Shown: positions 49,901 to 63,880, counted from the first letter of the stretch. The stretch is 64,000 nt of DNA from Aphis gossypii (GCF_020184175.1 NC_065531.1:24387213-24451212); one strand, 5' to 3'. Notes: generated by a model from the sequence alone, not told the origin. A program made the numbers and translations.

Positions 49901-52900
49901 TTACATATTTTACTTAACCTATTATCATTTACCCATATTATATAAGTTGGTGTTGATTAGCTTATAATTTATTAATTGTGGTTATATTATGGACATGTCG
50001 TGCTTTTTTCATTTAAAAATTATATTAAATTGATTTTTTCATATCCTTATTATAAAAGAAAAAATATACTAATAATTATTCTATTATTTAAAATTATTAC
50101 AAATAATTATAATAAATTTACAGCAATGATTTCTTATCTGTAATGTTAAGATTATAAAATATTTTATTATTGTGACAGCTTTAAATTAATCTAATATTAT
50201 ATATTATACTTTAACTATGTATACGTCTATACTAATATAATAAAGTAATAACACTAATAACTAATAAGTAATACCTCGCGGTTTGATGAACTCAAACGTT
50301 AATTTTTTGTAAAGGAGAGAGGTAATTTTAACTGGTAAGGTTAACTAGACACTAGTCGATAAAAAATAAATAAATACCCTTGACATTATTAAACAATAAA
50401 TATGCGAAAATCAGACATAGGGCAAAAAATCGCGAGTAAAAGCAATAATTTTTTATAAGGAATATCATATCTTACTATTAGCTATATAATTTTCATTTTT
50501 AACGAAATTAAGAGAACTTTATGGTGACTCGACGCAAGATAGTGATAGTGCATTAAAAATTTTAATTCGAATAGTGAATATGATCGATAAAAACGAATTT
50601 CGTGGAGCTTGGTTTTCATAAAAATATTATATTTGAACCTTAAACCTGTACAAATCACCGGTGGTGTCATATAGGAGTGGACTATCAAAGTATTTTAAAA
50701 CAACTTCTTAAAAACATATTCAGAAGATAGGTAGGTACCACGAAAGTATATTTGGTATTGCCTATTGCTTTCTCTACGGCCCACGCCTGACATAATTAAT
50801 ATTTATGTATATTTTTATGTCTAATCACTAGTCAAGCTATTGTAAAACAAATATAAAATGTCTCGATTATAAGTGTAAATTGACGATATTTCAAATACAT
50901 TTTTTCAAGCAAAAGAATCGAATTGACGGTATTATAAAATATGGTAGGGATTATTTGCACTACTTATATACTAACATTTGAATTTGAATATTATTTATTA
51001 GTTCACTTATTCATAACTTATAAGTCTAACAAAAATATAATATGTATAAAGACCATTAAAATATTCATAAAAATAGTTATTTCATTAGTATTTCATGTTG
51101 TTCATGCTCAGATAATCTAGATCTAGATTAAATGTATTTATTACTAAATTGTTATTTGTTGTTGTTGACCTAGAGAAGTTATTTTTATATTACTATTTTT
51201 GTAGTTGATGTATAAATATTTTTATTTTTTGATATTGTTTTGTTTAACTCATTATGTTCTATGTAAACATTATATTTTGATAATATGTTATAAAGCAAAA
51301 TTTAAATAAAAATCGGTTCCCAACGGCTAACATAAATTTGTTTCATTTTAGTTTTAGATTCTGAGGTATGCAATTAATATAATATAGTTTTTAACTGCTT
51401 ATTACCCAGTTTATAATATTATAATTTTATTATCCTTCGTAATAAATTATAGTAATTGTTATTATCTGAATTGGTTATCGTAATTACGCATAGTTCAGAT
51501 AAATAACATAGTTACATAATATTAGCTCTTTGATTGACATTTGACAAGATGAATTTCTTTTAATAACTGTTGAAGAAATATATATATACCAATAAAAATA
51601 ATAACATGTTTTTTTTCATTTTTTTCATCTCTGACGTATTTGATAATTATTCAATTATTGTATTAATTACTATTTTAAACATTTGTTATGAAAAACAAAT
51701 TCACAATTTCTTAATATTAAAATTTTGGTGTTTCCTTTTATTTATAAACACTTAAACATCATATATGATGGTTGCTATTTATTAATTATTTTTTTTAAAA
51801 ATATTTTTCAGGTTCTTTGTAATGGTGCAATATGTAGCATAGTGATGATAGGTGCTGTTATACAGTCACTTGTTCTTGGTAACTTAAGACCAGTAGAACA
51901 CGTACAATTTCGCGAACGTCTATGGAACTGGGTTATTTATAAGTTCATTTTTATGTTTATAATCCTTAAAGCTTATACATTGGATAAAGTAGCGCTTTGG
52001 CTATTTTGGTATTCTACCCTAGGATTTCTTCATTTGATGACCAGTTTGTGTAAGGATCGATTTGAATATGTAAGTATATTATGTACATAATACTTTATTA
52101 ATTTATGTTATTACCAAGACAAGATAATATCCCTATGAATGGAAGACGCATAAATTTTAATTAATTATAATAAAAATCGTATTTATTTTTTCTTATATAT
52201 CAAATAATACAGTTGGTGATACGTCCATAAGATGTAAAAGACATTAAACGATGTATTTTTATTAGTAAACATTTTTAGGTAGGTACTAGGTAGTAAATAT
52301 TTTTGGTTGAATTAATTTTTGCCAGGTTTGAAAATATCATTATATAAATAAAATATAATAATACACTTAAAAATGTCATGTGCTCACGAATAATATTATT
52401 AAATTATAACAAAATGACTAAAATCGATTTTCTTTTAACTATAGAAATTTGATCAAATTTTAATTTCAAATGCTTATAAAAAAATTGTGCCTATTTATCT
52501 TTTATATTTTTAAAAAGTTTTAACAACAGTATACGAGAAGAGGAACGTTGTAATATTTTTTTAAGCTTTTTATCAGAATTGTTTTTAAATTAATATTTAT
52601 AGAAACAATAAAAAATTTAAAATGTCTATAAATACCCCAAAAAGATTTTAAAGATTATAACATGTAATATTATTATGCATAGTGTATAGAAAATAATAGT
52701 ATAAACATTTGGTGGAAATTTCAAGTAGATAGTAAGTAGTAATAGTAATTCATAGTTTTTTTGTTTTTGAGTTGCATTATACTTAGAAATCCAATTTTGT
52801 CAAATACTAATTTTGCATAAAAAAAACTAGTTTTTTTTATAGTTTTTTTGTCTTCAAAAAAGTGGACATTTAAATATTTAAGTTAAAAATTCAAACATTT

Positions 52901-55900
52901 TTACTTTCAAAAATCTTTTGATTACTTACTATGTCATGTGTGATTTTGTATTCATCTTTAAACATCTACTAAATTTTATAAAATATCTAATTTACTAATT
53001 TAACCTATCCATTAAAATTTAAAATAAGTGTTTTTATATTTGTTGAGGGCATCGAGATACTTCACCATTTATTTACATTTGAAATACAGTGAAACTTCCA
53101 TTTAACATAATTTTCTATTTAACAAATTCAACTATAATATAATTTTTTTCCCCGTGAGATTTTGTTAAATAGAAGTTTCACTGTATATATTTACGGGTTA
53201 CAGATTTTTTAGTCATAACTTATAATAATATAAATTGTTTGTAAATAGGTAAACAATTTTGTTTCTATTTAATTTTGTCACTAAAAAAAGTCATAAGACA
53301 TTACATCAAATTAATATGACATATTTTGTACTAAATCTATTTTCTCGTAACCCAATTACTTATTTATACTCTATAGTATATATTTTTGTATTGTTGCTTA
53401 TTGTCTATTAATACATATGTATATAAATATTTATTTAGAACTAATTTTATCATATTATTATTTATTTATAATAAATCTTTTAGGTAATATAGGTTATGTT
53501 TAAATAATTGTTTAGTTTTCGTAATGTGCATTATAATGTCACTATTTAAAAAAAAGGAAAATGTCATTGATTCATTTCACTTATTAATTAATTATTAATT
53601 TACTTAATCATTTTAATCAGTACTTATATATTATTATTCATTATTCAATTTGTAACTCTTTTTTACTAGTTATTTATAAATCTTCGCATTTAAATATGTA
53701 TCTACTATATAATACTCATTTTTCTCAATCTATATGCATTTTTATGAAATACAATAATATTCAACATATACTTGATGTATTATCTGTTTAATGTTCTTCT
53801 CCTTTACCTTATTTAGTTGCATAATTGTGTCACTTGACATGATTTTATGTTATATTATCAATTACTAGAAAAAAAAAATACATTTTAATGTATTGTACTT
53901 CAGAAAATATAGTAATAAAAAGCTATGAGTGTTAATAAGATTTAAGTCAACGTACATTAACTCTATTGAGTTAATGAAATGGTTTAATCATTTAAAAATA
54001 ATTTTATTTTTGATTGAACTATGTGCAATTTATTTATTTTTATTTCTTATTTAAAGATTTTAAATAATTTGATTTAATCATTTTTATGGAGTTCAGTATA
54101 GGATAATACGTATATTACGAGAATGCCAAACCTACATATGTTGTCTGTATTTTACACCTGTAACATAGTTAGAAAACTGTTCTGTGAGGGATGATTTGAT
54201 CCCCTCAATATTCATATCAAGATCTAACCAACACTTTAAATTGCATTGAGAAGAACTTTATCTATATCAAAGCGTTTTACATTTTTGATTACATGAATTC
54301 AATTAAAGCTATCGGTTTGAAAACCTAAGGTTTCATTTTCATTTAATTACTAAAATTTATTGGTTACTACTATCAATAAAATTTAAATGCTACAACATAA
54401 TATTTAATTTTAATATAATTAAATAATTATATAAATTACTTCATAATGATATAGGTATGAAAACATATAATTTAATTAATATGATGTGATAATACAACAT
54501 ATTTCTGTTTATTTTATCTGTATTCAGTTATTTGATTTAAACCATTTAAATCTTTTAATTAATTTAAATCTTAAATAACTTTTTAAAAAGTTTTTTAATT
54601 AAACAATTTAATTATAAAACTATTGATTAAATCAATGTAGGTATACAAATATTAATTTAAAAATTGAAACTACATATGTATATTGGTCTAACATGAAATA
54701 TTGACTATTAATAATATAATATAGTTTTTTCCATCTCCACTCTTCCTGTATAGAAAAAATTTAGTATAAAATAGTACATTACACTTTCACAGTTGTAACT
54801 TTCTTGGTAGAAATGAGTGAAAACTAGGTACAATATAACTTAAGGGTGATGGGGAATGTTCTCGATATTTTAGTAATTATACTTGTTTGTAAATATTTAT
54901 TAACTTAATTAATATGGTCATTATTCTAAAATAGTTATTAAACGCTTAATTTGTCTTGATTTATTTTTAAATGTTAAATATTTTATTACCCCTTTTTCAT
55001 AATATTGAAAAATAAATATTCAATAAAAAAAATTTAGAGTCAAGCCTATAAAATTGTTTTTGACAGTTCAATAGTTATATCAATCATTTTATAAAAATAA
55101 AATTTTAAATGCAAAAAGTAGTCCGTCTTAAAGTTTGATATTTCTAAATTCTAGTCATAAAATAAATAAATATATATTTTTTTTTGTAATATGCCTAATA
55201 TTTCAAAAAAGTATAGTTTTTATCATAAGATACAAATAAAAATATTATATTAGTAATAAGTAAAATATTATTTTTTATAGATGTGGATGTCTATGGGTAC
55301 TGGAACTAGAGTGAACTGGAAATATATTCATATGTCCATACTTTTATCTATCGGATTTATATTTTCTCTATTGCTGTTAAATTTTGCATACCTTGTTGGT
55401 CTTACTTTATCGAAACATATATTTGCTTTTATGGTCATCGAGGTAATTATATTTTTTTTTCCCATTAACAAATGTATTTATATTTTTATCATCATTATTT
55501 TTTACAGTGTCTGATGTTGGCTGGAAGTATTGTCCATATATTTCTTCGACATTATATTCAACTTTTTCATCGTAATTCTATAAACCATACAACTAGTCCT
55601 GGTAAATTGATTTACTATGCTGAGTTAAGTTTGGATCTTGGTATACGTGTGATGGAGATCCTTCATTATTCTCATGCTATTATATGGACTAGTTCATATT
55701 TAACAATGGCTGGTTTTGTAATATTTATGCATATGAGACAATTGATCAGTGATATTCAAAAACGACTACAAAAACATAAAAATTTTCTTTGGGTTCATTC
55801 TCATCTAGAAAAAAAGTAAGTTATAGACTATTAAATATAAAATTAAGATGTGTTTATCAATATCGCTTTTAGGAAAAATAACTTATGTTGTGTCAATGAA

Positions 55901-58249
55901 ATGATAAATCTTCGAATTTCAGATAAATAGTTTATAATTTATAACTTAAAACTCATACACTACTCGTCCAAATTTTGATATTTATGTATCAAAATACTCT
56001 GAAAAATTTTCTACTTCAAAATATAAAATTCAAAATCTATGTTGTCATTCAAAAAAGTAAAAACTTAAAAAAATTTAAACGTTAATAGGTTTTATAATAA
56101 TAAATATTTGATAAAAAAATAACCTAGACTATTGTAGTTAATAATCATTACAATATTATATTACAAACAAGGAGATCTTAGTTACATTTGCAACATTTAT
56201 TGAGGGTACATTTTGGTAGGAGGCAATAGACAATTATTATTAAAAATAAAAAATGAATTGATTGAATTGTTCATCTTTTTGCTTTATTAACTTAAGCTTG
56301 TTATTAGCTCATATGGTCTAAAAATATATTTTAAGCAAAGAATAAATTATAAAATACATAATATAGGTACAACAATATTCAATATTTTCTATTATACTTC
56401 GCATAATTATTAACGTACATTTGCCACACATTACCCTTAATAATCAAACTATTTGTATAGCATAAAATTCAAATCAACTAATGCATAATAAAAATATTTT
56501 CTTCAACTATGAAATTTATTAGTTAATATGAAATAGGAAGAAAGAAAGTTAGGAATATTATTGATCCACCAGTCACAATAGAAATAATTGATGAACAAAA
56601 AGTTTAAATAAATAATGTCTTAAGGTACTCCTATGGGGGAGATATTAATATCTTAATTTAATTATTAGTTTTGAAATTATGAGAATAAATTAAGTCATTT
56701 AAAAAAATTAAAGAATTAAAATGCTAAATGTATAAGAATTAGCAAATAATTAGTTGATACTGAATAATTGGATTTTTTAAATTTTTTAATTCCACGTGGG
56801 GTATAAATACTGTGTGTAAATCAATGGTCGTTTTTTTTTTAGGCATTTCCTTAAATTAAATGATACAAATTTACTAGCAATTTACGTATTGATTTTGTAC
56901 AATTTTATTTGTGTTAATTATATGCAATCATGTTCTAAGGTTTTCTAATTTATTATTATTTAATGTGTTAAATTTATCAAATATTTTAGTTATCCTATGG
57001 CAACTGATGAAGAATTAGATACAAATTCTGATAACTGTGCTATATGCTGGGAAAAAATGGATTCAGCAAGAAAATTGCCTTGTGGTCATCTATTTCATAA
57101 TGGATGTTTACAATCCTGGATGGAACAAGAACCATCATGTCCAACGTGCAGATTGTCATTAACATTAGGTCAAAATCAAAATATGCCAACAAATTCAACA
57201 AATAATGGTGGTCAAGAGCCTTTGGGTACTACTCACATTCCTCATCATTTTTTCCACTTCGATGGTAATTTACATTTTTTTGAACTTTCAGCAGATACAA
57301 TTCAATTAAAAATTTAGAAATGTTTATATTTTTTATGTTTTAATTTAACAAAGTTTAGATAATATTATAAATTGAAAAATATTATGAATAATGAATATAT
57401 TTCAGAACTCAACCCTATAAACCTAATATATAACAATTAAAATAACTAATGGTGACAATGTATAAAACGTAAAAATTGTTAATTTGTTTAATTCTATATT
57501 TAAAGGATCTAGATATTTGTCATGGTTACCCAGTTTTTCTGTTGAAGTAACACATTCTCTAAGACCTACAAGTCAAATACACACTTCACAAATAGAAACA
57601 ATGGCTCGACAGGTAAAATTTGTTTATAAATTAAATGTATCAATAATATAATATATTTTTTTATATATATTAGGTTCTACAATTATTTCCACACTTTACT
57701 ATGCATTCAATTATTGAAGATTTATCTACTACTCGTTCTGTTGATTTAACTATTGATAACATATTAGAAGGCAGACTAGTAGCACCTCAACAATTTATTG
57801 AAGAGGAACCTGTTATTGTTGAAAATGTACCGATTGTTAACAACGTCGAACAATTTATCAATGCACCTACTCCTGCTAAGTAAATTTATTTTGCAAAATG
57901 TTTATTATTGTAGGGAACAAATTGACACTTTTAATACAAATTATATATAATATGTATATGAAGGATATTCATTAGTATAATTACTATCTTCTTGACTTAT
58001 ATTATCAATGATCTTAAATATTTTTTTTGTATGTATAACCTACATTAAACACGTATTCATTTTTGTTTTAGCTTTAACACAAATACTAGTGAACCCGCCA
58101 TAGATGGACTTATGAGTATGGGAAGCCAGTTTTCCAAGTCGCCCAATGAAAGAGAAAATATGTTAAGAGCTCGAAAACAAGCAATGATTATGAAGGCAAG
58201 GCAGAGGTACATGAGCAAAGACGGAGACAGTTCATCAAAAACTGACTAA
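43945..58249 (+). CDS. AMFR: gp78/AMFR-type ER ubiquitin ligase (RING + CUE), 8 exons
   Basis: ER-membrane E3 ubiquitin ligase of the ERAD pathway. Exons: 43945-44187, 51812-52069, 55281-55442, 55508-55815, 56990-57264, 57506-57612, 57674-57879, 58072-58249. All junctions are GT-AG and the frame closes to 578 aa. Residues about 10-300 are a multispan membrane region with family signatures (YKFIFMFI, LHLMTSLCKDRFEY). A RING-H2 lies at 340-377 with Cys340, Cys343, Cys355, His357, His360, Cys363, Cys374 and Cys377. GSRYLSWLPSFSVEV follows, then a CUE domain at about 450-485 (LFP at 455-457, DNILEG). The SQFSKSPNERENMLRARKQ segment (538-556) corresponds to the UBE2G2-binding region. The C-terminal VCP-binding motif of vertebrate gp78 is absent. 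The ATG at 43945 aligns with the family N-terminus; a longer frame upstream lacks an ATG. Intron 1 is 7.6 kb. A likely poly(A) signal is at 58977-58982. Confidence 0.96.
45100..45430. repeat. Degenerate retroelement-like 3' fragment in gp78 intron 1
   Basis: It contains CCCCGGGTTGGACTTTAGGG and further on CATCAAAATTGGTCCAGCCA, a string that recurs widely in arthropod genomes as part of old retroelement tails. No open frame remains. Confidence 0.35.
45558..45772. mobile_element. 215-bp hAT-type MITE in gp78 intron 1
   Basis: Perfect 8-bp duplication CTTTATAA (45550-45557 and 45773-45780). Perfect 16-bp inverted ends CAGTGGTTTTCAAACT / AGTTTGAAAACCACTG, the CAGNGGTT-type ends of hAT elements. 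The interior repeats CGGCAC motifs in inverted fashion. Non-coding. Confidence 0.92.
45781..51811 (+). other. Rest of gp78 intron 1
   Basis: AT-rich intronic DNA with no supported exon, RNA gene or TE beyond the two listed. Open frames here (46333, 47019, 50482) lack splice or family support. Confidence 0.45.
52380..52870 (-). repeat. Dispersed repeat R1, inverted copy in gp78 intron 2
   Basis: The reverse complement shows AAATAGGCACAATTTTTTTA, a CATTTGAAATTAAAATTTGA block and the CTTGAAATTTCCACCAAATG block, in the same order as the R1 copy at 10200-10960. The rest of intron 2 (52070-55280) is featureless AT-rich DNA apart from the pogo-type MITE. Confidence 0.55.
53087..53183. mobile_element. 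97-bp Tc1/mariner (pogo-like) MITE
   Basis: TA dinucleotides flank both ends (53085-53086, 53184-53185). Inverted ends CAGTGAAACTTCCATTTAAC and GTTAAATAGAAGTTTCACTG differ by a one-base mismatch in about 20. The CAGTG start and TA target are typical of pogo-group Tc1/mariner elements. Confidence 0.8.
55945..56060 (+). repeat. Dispersed repeat R2 (copy 2)
   Basis: It contains ATCAAAATACTCTGAAAAAT, then CTACTTCAAAATATAAAATT and CATTCAAAAAAGTAAAAACT, matching 9595-9760 in order. It sits in gp78 intron 4 (55816-56989), which otherwise shows nothing. Confidence 0.5.
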
Positions 58250-60222
58250 TTATGACATTGTAAAGGCACATACACACTCGCACACATACACTCACACAAA
58301 AGAAAGCTAAGACTGTGATTAGAAACCCATTATTTGATTTTAATTTAAGGATATAAAATAATACACATAAGGTTCAGGATCTTAATGTCCAAAATTCCAA
58401 TCTACATAAATGTCCTCTTAAGTATATCTAAAATAATAAAAATATAATAACTATTAGAAGAAAATCGATATCTAGACAATTTAAAATTGTCATCGCTTAT
58501 CCTATCTTTTGGAGTACATCTACTCTACTCATAACATTAATGAGTTCTATATGTTTGGAAAATACTAGATCATTGTTAAATTTTACAATATACACCTTAA
58601 AAATAACTAAAAATAATTTTTTTTAGTGGATTCTGCACACATTTATAAACTATAACTGTCAATTGATGAGATTTAGATCCTTTATTGACTAGATTTATAC
58701 TTGGGTTATTTTATTATAATATTTATTCAAGCGGACATCTTTGATTTTTGGACTTTTGGTATAGGTAAAGTTTATCCATTTACTTACCTATTTGGATATT
58801 TTTAACCTAAAACTAAATGTAAAGCTAATTTCTAAAAAATATTAAGTTTGAAGATTGGCTTTCTGGCTCTGACTTTATGAATGTAATATGTCCCATATTT
58901 GACTATTCATTGGGAATATTATTGTATGCTTTTACTACTTCATTTGTGATTTAAGTCCCACCTGAAATTATTTTACAATAAAAATATTTTCAATGGGGTA
59001 AAATATTTGTTAAATTTATTATTGTTGCATTTATCAATTAAAAATGGGAAAATTAAAATTTTAATTTTAATAATGGATATAAAAACATTGTAAAATTGCT
59101 CAGTTTAATTTTTAGTTTCAACAAAAATATTATCGTTATGTCGATTAATTTAATGGGCCAATTATAAATGTATAGGGTTTTGAAGTTAACTATTTACAAC
59201 TGTTAACAATTTCAAGTTTAAGATTGAATGATTTCTACTATAAAATGTAATAGTTACTGTTATCAATAATTAGGCTTTGGTCTTACACATTTATATAATA
59301 TATATTTATACAGTGTTAATTTAATTTGTTTTTTATAAGCAGAGTATTTGTCACAATATTTAAAAGATATAAATAGTAAACTAGATTTCATATATGGATT
59401 TAGGTTTATTTTTAAATGTATAGATTGAAAAGCACTACAAATATTTAGGCGCTCTATAATAAAAAAAGTATATTTTGACTATTTGAAAATTTTACAGAAC
59501 TAATACGAAAAACAAATATTATATGTTCTCGTATTAAATATATTTTTAATATATTCATAAAAAACCTTAAGAAGCCCATGATTATAGTTAATTTCATTTA
59601 CACAAGAAAACATTGTGATGATGCAAACTTTTTTAGAACATTAAATAAGTGAACACTTCTCAAATAATTTTTTCATTACATGGTATAAATATATGAGTCT
59701 TTTATTTCTTATTCATACATTTATAACATATATATATATGTACATTTATTTTTATTAATAAATTGTAATTAAATTAAAGGTATTATATAAAGCCAAGAAC
59801 TGTCATGTAAATTAATGTAATGTATATTTAAAACATATTATATTTTTTTGTGATAAACCTTATTAGAAGATATTGCACTTATTATCACCTCTATATTTAA
59901 TTAAAATTATTTTATGTACTTAAGTAATTTTATTGACAGAATTGTGTTAATACTCAGATCCTAGTCAAATTGTAAGTCCTATAACATAAGTTTAAATATT
60001 TTAATTATTAGAATAGTATAGATTTTAGTATAGTATATTATAATTTATTAATATAAGTAAAAAGTAATATTAAAATTATTATTTTTGATGAATAAAAAAT
60101 ATACATATAAATGTGTATAAGTATAAATTGTATTTATTTAATCCTTTATTTACACAAAATGTTTTTAGAAAAAAAAAATGGAACAATAAAATATTTTTTT
60201 AAATTTAATTTTTATGTTGAAT
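58250..60222. other. gp78 3' UTR and convergent intergenic DNA
   Basis: It begins with the gp78 3' UTR, with a CA-rich string (CACACTCGCACACATACAC) near 58270-58290 and an AATAAA at 58977-58982. The remainder is AT-rich. Two TTTATT strings (60133-60138, 60145-60150) are the probable DAD1 poly(A) signals on the minus strand. Confidence 0.5.
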
Positions 60223-61470
60223 TTAACCAATGAAGTTTACAATAGTTAAGTGAAGCACTATATGTGCAAAAATAAAATCAGCAAATCCACGTTCTGGACT
60301 TATATCACTGAATTGTGCTTTGTTTTGTGGATTTGCTTGTAATCGCAAACATACTGAAAAAAAAATTAAAATAATTAGTTAAGATTTTGCATAAATAATT
60401 AAAAATAGAGAAAATAATTGAACTAATGATATCTAATATTTCTATAAATAAATATTTTACAATCTTGTTAAAAAATTGTAAAATAAATAAGACAGATATA
60501 GATACTTATTACATCAAATTATTGATATAATAATACATAAATGTATTATATTGATCGTTATATTTTAGTATTAAATTAGGGAAATACCTAATCCATTTAA
60601 ATCGCTAAAATATAAATTGTGTGCAATAGCAAGTTAAAAGACACTGTCAACATGAGTAAACATGACCGGTGTCAATATATTGACATGCAATAATCCATTT
60701 TTTATTACGCCTTGATTAAAAACTTAAGACTGTAGACTATAATTTAAAAATTGTATCAGTCATAAGTCATAACAGTATTGACAGTAACATAAAAATGTAA
60801 TAATTTTACAAGTGGTGGTGGGCACCTGCAGGGCAAACCACGGTGGTCATTGACGTGAACATGTAAAATTGAAAGCAACCATCAAATTATTTACAACATT
60901 TTAAAATATTATATAATTCATATGAACATTAAATTTTTGTTAAAATTAATTATTAAATATTTAAAAAATGAATGTAATGATTTTATGGATAGTTAATGCT
61001 ATAAATTTAAAACCTTATTTAAAGTGGGATTGTAGAAAAATGGGAGTTTCCACAAAGAATTATTAAATATTTAACGAACCAACGTATGATAAATGTTTAT
61101 AAGATAATGTCTGACGACTGTTGTTTAAAAATAACTCAACAGATCAACAAATGATTGTCAAACTGTAATTGTTTAATTGTAATCTTAGTATGTTCAAAAT
61201 AAAATTTATAATAAAAAAATTAACAATATTCATTAAAGGTAGTAAGAGTTGTTAGTACTTACCACCGAGTACAAAACAGCTAACTGATGAAATAAAACCA
61301 CTGAGAAACGAGTTGAACGGGAATGTGCCTACTAAACAACAGTATGCAAACTGTACGATTCCAGTCAACATTATATACAATAAATAAGCATCGATTATCT
61401 TAAGTTTTTTGGATGTTGTCTTCGTGTAATCGTCATAAAACTTAGAAACGATTCCTATAATTTTAGCCAT
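60223..61470 (-). CDS. DAD1: Oligosaccharyltransferase subunit DAD1, 2 exons
   Basis: Small ER-membrane subunit of the oligosaccharyltransferase, which transfers N-glycans to nascent proteins; loss triggers cell death in animals. Exons: 61470-61263 and 60353-60223, joined GT-AG, frame closing to 112 aa (family length about 113). It starts MAKIIGIVSKFYDDYTK, followed by KIIDAYLLYIMLTGIVQFAY and LVGTFPFNSFLSGFISSV, the hallmark DAD1 segments in the first and second membrane helices. Exon 2 gives VCLRLQANPQNKAQFSDISP, ERGFADFIFAHIVLHLTIVN and the C-terminal FIG. The single 909-bp intron (60354-61262) splits the second helix region and shows only AT-rich DNA. Convergent with gp78. Confidence 0.97.
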
Positions 61471-62000
61471 TTTCAGAAACTGTTGGATTTTCTAGTGATA
61501 CACTATAACGAATTAATCGTAATTGACTGTAGTTAAAAAGTAGACGAGTAGAGTAGACTATAGCCAATATGCAGCAACAATAGTTTATAATTAACAAAAA
61601 AAAAAAAACAAACACCGTGAAATATTCGATAGATCTAATGTTTACGAGTACCGAGTTGCGATTACCACTATCTTCTACGTGGTCGAGGAGTTATCACCGA
61701 GAAATCGGAGTAATCAAAATCGAGTACGTGTTATCAACAACGAACTCGCCGGTTCATGGACGAAACCATTGACATAAAATAATTTATTCACGTCGACTGA
61801 AAACCACAAACTGCGCGATCTAATGACCTAATAAGAATAAAAACGGAGCGCGTATTTTATTCGACGATGTAGCCGCCCCCCAAATTTATACCGATTGTTT
61901 CGTTTTTACGACGTCATTCTGGTTATTTAATTCTAATACTACAAAAAATAGGTAACTCTGCCGTTCACCAGCTCGCGTATGCGATTTTACAGTTAGTCAC
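61471..62000 (-). promoter_or_regulatory. DAD1 5' flank, GC-elevated
   Basis: Upstream of the ATG, the 61615-61975 stretch is richer in CpG (TACGTGGTCGAGGAG, ACGGAGCGCG, CGACGTCAT) than the rest of the region, fitting a promoter. A CGACGTCAT element lies at about 61909-61917. No TATA box or leader exon could be fixed. Confidence 0.45.
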
Positions 62001-62267
62001 AAATCGAGTAAAGAATTATTATACATATATCAGGTACCTACTAACCTACCTATGTGCAGGCTATGTGATATTTAAATTCATCACTTTGATGATAGGTCCT
62101 TATACGAAAAACAATAAATTACATCAGAAGAAAATAACAAATAGGTTATTTATGGAACTTGAGCATCGACAACGCGTTGTCATGTTAATAGTGACATCGA
62201 TTTAACACAATAATTGACATCGAAGTGGTTGAATCCAATGTATCCACCATATTTGAATACTGTATAT

Positions 62268-62345
62268 CAGGGTCTCTCAACCTTTTTAGTGTCGTGACCC
62301 CCAAAATAGGTATAAAATATGATCAATCATTTGGCGACCCCCTAT
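62268..62345 (+). mobile_element. Solo 5' end of a hAT-like element
   Basis: CAGGGTCTCTCAACCTTTTT followed by a GTGTCGTGACCCCC block is the CAGNGGTCTCAACC-type end common in hAT elements. No matching right end was found within 500 bp. The open frame 62225-62458 runs through it and is an artefact. Confidence 0.55.
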
Positions 62346-62717
62346 CTATATTAAGTACAAATTTAAACACTACAAATATCATATCATTAACCAATTTACC
62401 AAAGAAATACCTATACCATTTCGAATATCAATTTATACATTTCATGTGTAGTACCTAATTTAAACTTGTTATATACAGCTATAAGTATTTTTTTTATTCG
62501 ATAAAAAATCTTAAATAAAAAGGTTCGTTTTGTAAATTCGCGTCTTATTAATTTTTAACCAACGTGATACTTAGTTGAGGTAATCACTACCCCAAAATTA
62601 AGAAACGTTGCTGTACATTATACTTTAAAGACGATTTTTAATGTAGCCTTTGTCAAAAAGCGTATAACGTTAAAATATCGTATGCATTCATTAGCGCCAG
62701 GAAAGTGTATGCATAGT

Positions 62718-62873
62718 CATGGGCGCCCATAAATAAAATTTTAGGGGGGGTCAAAATAAAAAATTCTCAAATTTAAAAATAATAATTATATTATGGTAAC
62801 ATTTATTGAGTTACAAGTTTTTAATATTTTTTGTCCAGGGGGGGCAAGTGCCTCCTCCCAATGGGCGCCCATG
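62718..62873. mobile_element. 156-bp MITE with 8-bp target duplication
   Basis: Perfect duplication TGCATAGT (62710-62717 and 62874-62881). Perfect 13-bp inverted ends CATGGGCGCCCAT / ATGGGCGCCCATG, which are themselves nearly palindromic. The interior has opposed GGGGGGG strings. Probably hAT group by target-site size. Confidence 0.88.
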
Positions 62874-62881
62874 TGCATAGT

Positions 62882-63880
62882 TCATATAGGTATGAGAGTG
62901 TACCCAAACTATGGTACTAATGAACTATTATTTTTTTTTTATAATATTCACTGATGACTAAAATTCTGGCTATTGATTCCGGCAAAATGTTAACATGTAC
63001 AATAATTATTTTGTAGTGACAACAATTTTTTTTGATTTTACTTTATTTTATTAGTGGGAATGTATTTTTTCGAAATTTGTAAGTAAATTATATTTGTATC
63101 ATCATGTTTACTTGTTGTGCCCAAGTGGTATAAATTGTAAATTTTGTTTACAAAAAAAATTATTTAATCGATTTAAATTTAATAATATAATCTATTACCT
63201 ACTTGGCTACTTATTATTAAAACACGATTATATCATGTAAATCTAAAAATTATAATAGACACTAACTATATTAATTATTATCATATTCATAACAAGAGAT
63301 TTTATGAATAAAATAATAAAAAAATTAAACTTAAAACAATGGGAAATTATAGGATGTTTTTTAAAGTTCTAGGTACTTTTTTTATAGTAAATCGATTGGA
63401 CGACCTTATTTGTTCGTATTCTTGAAGATACTTGGAACAGGTAATTCAGAATTCTCAAACGTCATGAAAAATGAACGTATATCTATTCAAAATATAATCT
63501 AGTAATATTTATAAATCAATAATCTAAACATTTTCAATTTTTCAAATAAGTACCTAATATATTATTTTTATTTGTCTAGGAGAGTTGTAGGGAAACTATG
63601 GTGGATCAAGTGTTCAAGTTTATAGCATAAAAATTGTTGAAGTTACTACTGCACGAAGTACGTCGTCTACACAATACGCACATATAATTCATTAATCATT
63701 TATTAAAATTTATAATAAAATGTACATAAATTCGAATTTCAAAATAATTCAATTTAATTATAAACACTTTATTTTAGAGATTTTTAGAAATCAACGTTGG
63801 CTCAACTGCTCTCCTAAAAATCGAATTGCTGTTATCACGTTTCAAGAGGGAGTTTTTGAGTAATAAATTCTGACACTACA
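62882..63880. other. AT-rich intergenic DNA
   Basis: No exon, RNA gene or repeat end could be supported. Confidence 0.45.

Noticed and set aside
62225..62458. 77-codon plus-strand frame
   Set aside because: It reads through a solo hAT-like end and AT-rich flank; no conserved motif or splice context.
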